DNA of 7,293 bases from Deltaproteobacteria bacterium. GTDB taxonomy: Bacteria > Desulfobacterota > BSN033 > UBA1163. Where the stretch lies: the NCBI GenBank assembly GCA_016875255.1, contig VGRU01000186.1, positions 1 to 7,293 of the forward strand. The letters run 5' to 3'. This document shows positions 5,715-7,293 of this stretch, piece after piece. The translations under genes were made by a program, and so were the position numbers. The notes beneath the pieces are model-generated. The model saw nothing but the letters and a program-made list of their open reading frames with translations, searched no databases and had not been told where the DNA came from. How positions within the stretch are numbered: the stretch's first letter is position 1; every line of letters starts with the position of its first letter.

Positions 5715-5918
5715 TTAGCTTACCACGACAACATTTGTTGCCTGAAGCCCTTTCGGACCCTGGGAAACCTCGAACTCGACCTCATCGCCTTCGTAAAGGG
5801 ATTTGAAACCATCCCTCTTAATGGCGGAGAAGTGAACGAAGACATCATTTCCATCGTCTCTGGAAATGAACCCGAAGCCCTTCTTCTCATTAAACCATTT
5901 TACTTTACCTTTGGCCAC
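5715..5918 (-). CDS. Cold-shock protein, CspA family
   Basis: Small single-domain nucleic-acid chaperone that binds single-stranded RNA and DNA and melts secondary structure; cytoplasmic. The 67-residue protein is a complete five-strand OB fold of standard length. It starts [18 protein letters not shown], with the RNP1 motif KGFGFI at 13-18 and RNP2 VFVHF at 26-30, then the usual EGDEVEFEV at 43-51. The start codon is GTG, supported by AAGGAGGTGA about 9 nt upstream, and the family N-terminus begins exactly there. It is monocistronic: its own promoter at 6063-6091, a leader of about 138 nt, and a terminator at 5657-5689. The leader contains a further terminator hairpin (5978-6016), which may matter for control. 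The family is certain; which paralogue it is, and whether it is cold-induced, cannot be told. Confidence 0.97.
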   Translation of the reverse strand: MAKGKVKWFNEKKGFGFISRDDGNDVFVHFSAIKRDGFKSLYEGDEVEFEVSQGPKGLQATNVVVVS

Positions 5919-5977
5919 TACAACTCACCTCCTTTCTTCTTTTAAACTTAAGTAAGTTGTAATAGCCTTTTGTCCCT

Positions 5978-6016
5978 AAAAAAAAAGCCACAAAAGTTTT
6001 CAGAAGCACTTTTGTG
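5978..6016 (-). terminator. Intrinsic terminator hairpin in the cold-shock gene leader (possible attenuator)
   Basis: On the minus strand CACAAAAGT (6016-6008), a 10-nt loop, and ACTTTTGTG (5997-5989) form a perfect 9-bp stem, followed by GC and nine U (5986-5978). It lies downstream of the predicted cold-shock promoter and 60 nt before the GTG start. It can end transcripts arriving from the phosphoesterase gene and would also intercept the cold-shock transcript itself. GTTGTAA upstream (near 6053-6047) and TTACAAC downstream (near 5963-5955) could form an enclosing stem. Confidence 0.8.
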
Positions 6017-6062
6017 ACCTTTCCCTGATCCAAAACTGATACTTCTTACAACCTACAAAACC

Positions 6063-6091
6063 ATTATGGCACATTCATTCTTAAAAGTCAA
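6063..6091 (-). promoter_or_regulatory. Sigma-70 type promoter of the cold-shock gene
   Basis: On the minus strand the -35 box TTGACT (6091-6086) and -10 box CATAAT (6068-6063) are separated by 17 bp. It begins 8 nt after the stop codon of the phosphoesterase gene. A start near 6056 gives a leader of about 138 nt; long leaders are common for cspA-type genes. Confidence 0.78.
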
Positions 6092-6098
6092 CGTTTTT

Positions 6099-6980
6099 TT
6101 ATAAACGGAAATCATCTGGAATATCATGGAGATACGTGTGTTTTAACGTCTTTTTTGCCCTCTCCATCTCAAAGGTGACGGCATCGAGTTTTTTTGAGAT
6201 GAACTGTCCCGGATTGATAGAGAGCGTTTTTCCAATCCAATCAAAATAGGAACCTGAAAGCTGTGGTGCCTCATGGATATGGCCATGGAGGGTCAAGAGG
6301 GGTTGATGAGATTCGATGAAGGCTTTAATTGGACGGCTTCCTGCTGATTTTCCTCCCTGAACGAGATCCAGCCGTGTCCCCAAAGGGGGGGAATGCATCA
6401 TATAGATAGCTCTCTCCGGGAAGAGAGGTTTTGGAAGTCGATCCAAATCCTCTTGAATCGTTTCCCGACTCCTTAAGTAGAGATAGGGGTCGATGGCGGT
6501 CAGCTCGTCGCTCTGGTCGGCGGTTCTGATGTAAGACGGATTCTTCTGGGGAGGCCAGGGCGATTCATGATCATCCATCTTCTCATAATCCTTTGGCCGA
6601 AAGGGAGTGGGGGGGACAAAAGGATAACCGACGATTTCGTATCCATTCCTAAGCCGGTAGATTTTCTGGTTGAGATCGATCAACCCTTCTACCGGTTCTT
6701 TAAAGAGATAATGATAACCGAGGTCCCAATTTCCTGGAATGAGAAAGAAGTGCCTGACATCGGTTGCTTCTATCACTCTTTTGAAGAAAGGCAGGAGATA
6801 CTGGCCGACGAAGGTCTTCTGATTTGGGATCATGTCCTCATAACGTTTCGTCAGAGGAAAGGATGGGAGGAGATCACCCCCCAAGGCAATGATCTCTGCG
6901 GATGAGGATATGGCCAATTCCAAGAGCTCCTGGTAGAGATAGATCTCACCATGGAGGTCAGAAGCATAGAGCACTTTCAC
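6099..6980 (-). CDS. Metallophosphoesterase of the calcineurin-like superfamily, substrate unknown
   Basis: Probable metal-dependent phosphatase, nuclease or phosphodiesterase. From the GTG at 6980 it is 293 residues. Metal-site motifs are in the usual order: SDLHGE (D8, H10), GGDLLP (D36), GNWD (N84), MHSPPLGTR (H196), and LHGHIHEAP (GHIH, H234 and H236). All metal ligands are present. The third motif is GNWD rather than GNH(D/E), so Trp replaces the histidine often used in catalysis. Between motifs 3 and 4 is an insert of about 100 residues rich in Pro, Tyr and charged residues. There is no signal peptide or membrane segment. Start choice: the GTG at 6980 has GAGGTG just ahead and gives the normal N-terminus VKVLYASDLHG; an ATG at 6992 and a TTG at 7001 are in frame but lie within the preceding gene and have poorer ribosome sites. 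It is coupled to the zinc-ribbon gene (1-nt gap). Confidence 0.88.
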   Translation of the reverse strand: MKVLYASDLHGEIYLYQELLELAISSSAEIIALGGDLLPSFPLTKRYEDMIPNQKTFVGQYLLPFFKRVIEATDVRHFFLIPGNWDLGYHYLFKEPVEGLIDLNQKIYRLRNGYEIVGYPFVPPTPFRPKDYEKMDDHESPWPPQKNPSYIRTADQSDELTAIDPYLYLRSRETIQEDLDRLPKPLFPERAIYMMHSPPLGTRLDLVQGGKSAGSRPIKAFIESHQPLLTLHGHIHEAPQLSGSYFDWIGKTLSINPGQFISKKLDAVTFEMERAKKTLKHTYLHDIPDDFRL

Positions 6981-6981
6981 T

Positions 6982-7140
6982 CTACACCTCATAGTCCTCA
7001 ACGAGGACCCATTTATCTTTCTTTCTGACCAGTTTAAAAGTTACTTTGCAGAAGGAACAGAGAACAAAATCGCCTGTCCTCTCATCGCCGTCCAGAGGAA
7101 TATCGGCATCGCAGATGGGGCATTCCAGCTCTATTGACAT
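6982..7140 (-). CDS. Small zinc-ribbon protein (CPIC...CSFC), function unknown
   Basis: A 52-residue protein read directly from the sequence, starting MSIELECPICDADIPLDGDE and ending VLVEDYEV. Four cysteines form two knuckles, C7-x2-C10 and C28-x2-C31, 17 residues apart: a typical zinc ribbon. Size and cysteine spacing recall LysW-type amino-group carrier proteins, but the C-terminal EDWGE tail of LysW is absent (it ends EDYEV), so that role is not supported. The start is strong: AAGGAG lies 7 nt before the ATG. The stop TAG is followed after one base by the GTG of the phosphoesterase, and the ribosome site of that gene lies in its last codons, so the two are probably translated in coupled fashion. 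It may be a small partner or regulator of the phosphoesterase; this is only context. Confidence 0.85.
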   Translation of the reverse strand: MSIELECPICDADIPLDGDERTGDFVLCSFCKVTFKLVRKKDKWVLVEDYEV

Positions 7141-7293
7141 TGGTCATCTCCTTCATATTAAAAATATTGGTTCTTTCGTAAAAAAGTTGAAATGGTTGGG
7201 CTAACCTCTAAAAGTTCTTTGATAACAGTCAGATAAAAAAGTACATCGGATTTTAGCCGTATCTGGTATGGTTTAGCTGCGAAACAAAACCTT
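7141..7293. other. Region upstream of the zinc-ribbon gene, no gene seen
   Basis: These 153 nt at the right edge hold the ribosome site of the zinc-ribbon gene and A/T-rich sequence. I see no open reading frame, RNA gene or strong hairpin. A TTTACG...TAATAT pair with a 16-bp spacer (minus strand, around 7155-7182) is a weak promoter candidate, but its -10 is too near the ribosome site to be convincing, so the promoter may lie further upstream or outside the window. Confidence 0.4.

Noticed and set aside
6567..6905. 112-codon plus-strand open frame
   Set aside because: It lies wholly inside the phosphoesterase gene on the other strand, has no ribosome site of note and no recognisable protein features.
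6982..7140. LysW amino-group carrier protein identity for the small zinc-ribbon gene
   Set aside because: The cysteine pattern is similar, but the C-terminal EDWGE tail needed for carrier function is missing and no lysine or arginine biosynthesis genes are adjacent.

Overview
This window is a bacterial chromosomal segment in which every gene I can support lies on the minus strand, so transcription runs from the right end to the left end. Base composition is close to balanced, Shine-Dalgarno sequences are strong, and three promoters fit the sigma-70 pattern with 17-bp spacers. The intergenic gaps carry several different palindromic repeat families. Together with the style of the CarB protein this suggests a Gram-negative bacterium, possibly Desulfobacterota (the old Deltaproteobacteria). 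That assignment is a guess from general resemblance and was not tested.

Layout in transcription order. (1) 7140-6099: a 52-residue zinc-ribbon protein, then a metallophosphoesterase starting 1 nt after its stop; these two are almost certainly co-transcribed. (2) 6091-5657: a cold-shock protein gene with its own promoter, a leader of about 138 nt containing an intrinsic-terminator hairpin, and a clear terminator after the gene. (3) 5630-1084: a thiamin-precursor salvage locus. It has a sigma-70 promoter, a complete TPP riboswitch with an antiterminator/terminator switch, thiM (hydroxyethylthiazole kinase), thiW (predicted thiazole-binding S component of an ECF transporter), a fused double-ATPase ecfA, and ecfT. 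(4) 765-1: a near-consensus promoter and the first 224 codons of carB, which runs off the left edge.

How the genes work together. When TPP is low the antiterminator forms and the thi locus is read. ThiW with the EcfAA ATPase and EcfT would import hydroxyethylthiazole, and ThiM would phosphorylate it. Joining to the pyrimidine half (ThiE) must be encoded elsewhere. Because thiW lies next to a full EcfA-EcfT set, this looks like a dedicated rather than shared ECF module.

The most unusual content is between the genes. Each large gap inside or beside the thi locus holds a different palindromic element: a double REP-like hairpin in the thiM leader (5268-5345), a C/G-rich inverted repeat after thiM (4297-4385), an ATCAGG-rich imperfect hairpin between thiW and ecfA (3498-3634), and a 270-bp palindrome with terminal inverted repeats and an 8-bp-periodic core after ecfT (801-1070). 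I do not see a wholly new protein system. The best leads are these elements, the attenuator-like leader of the cold-shock gene, and the zinc-ribbon/phosphoesterase pair.
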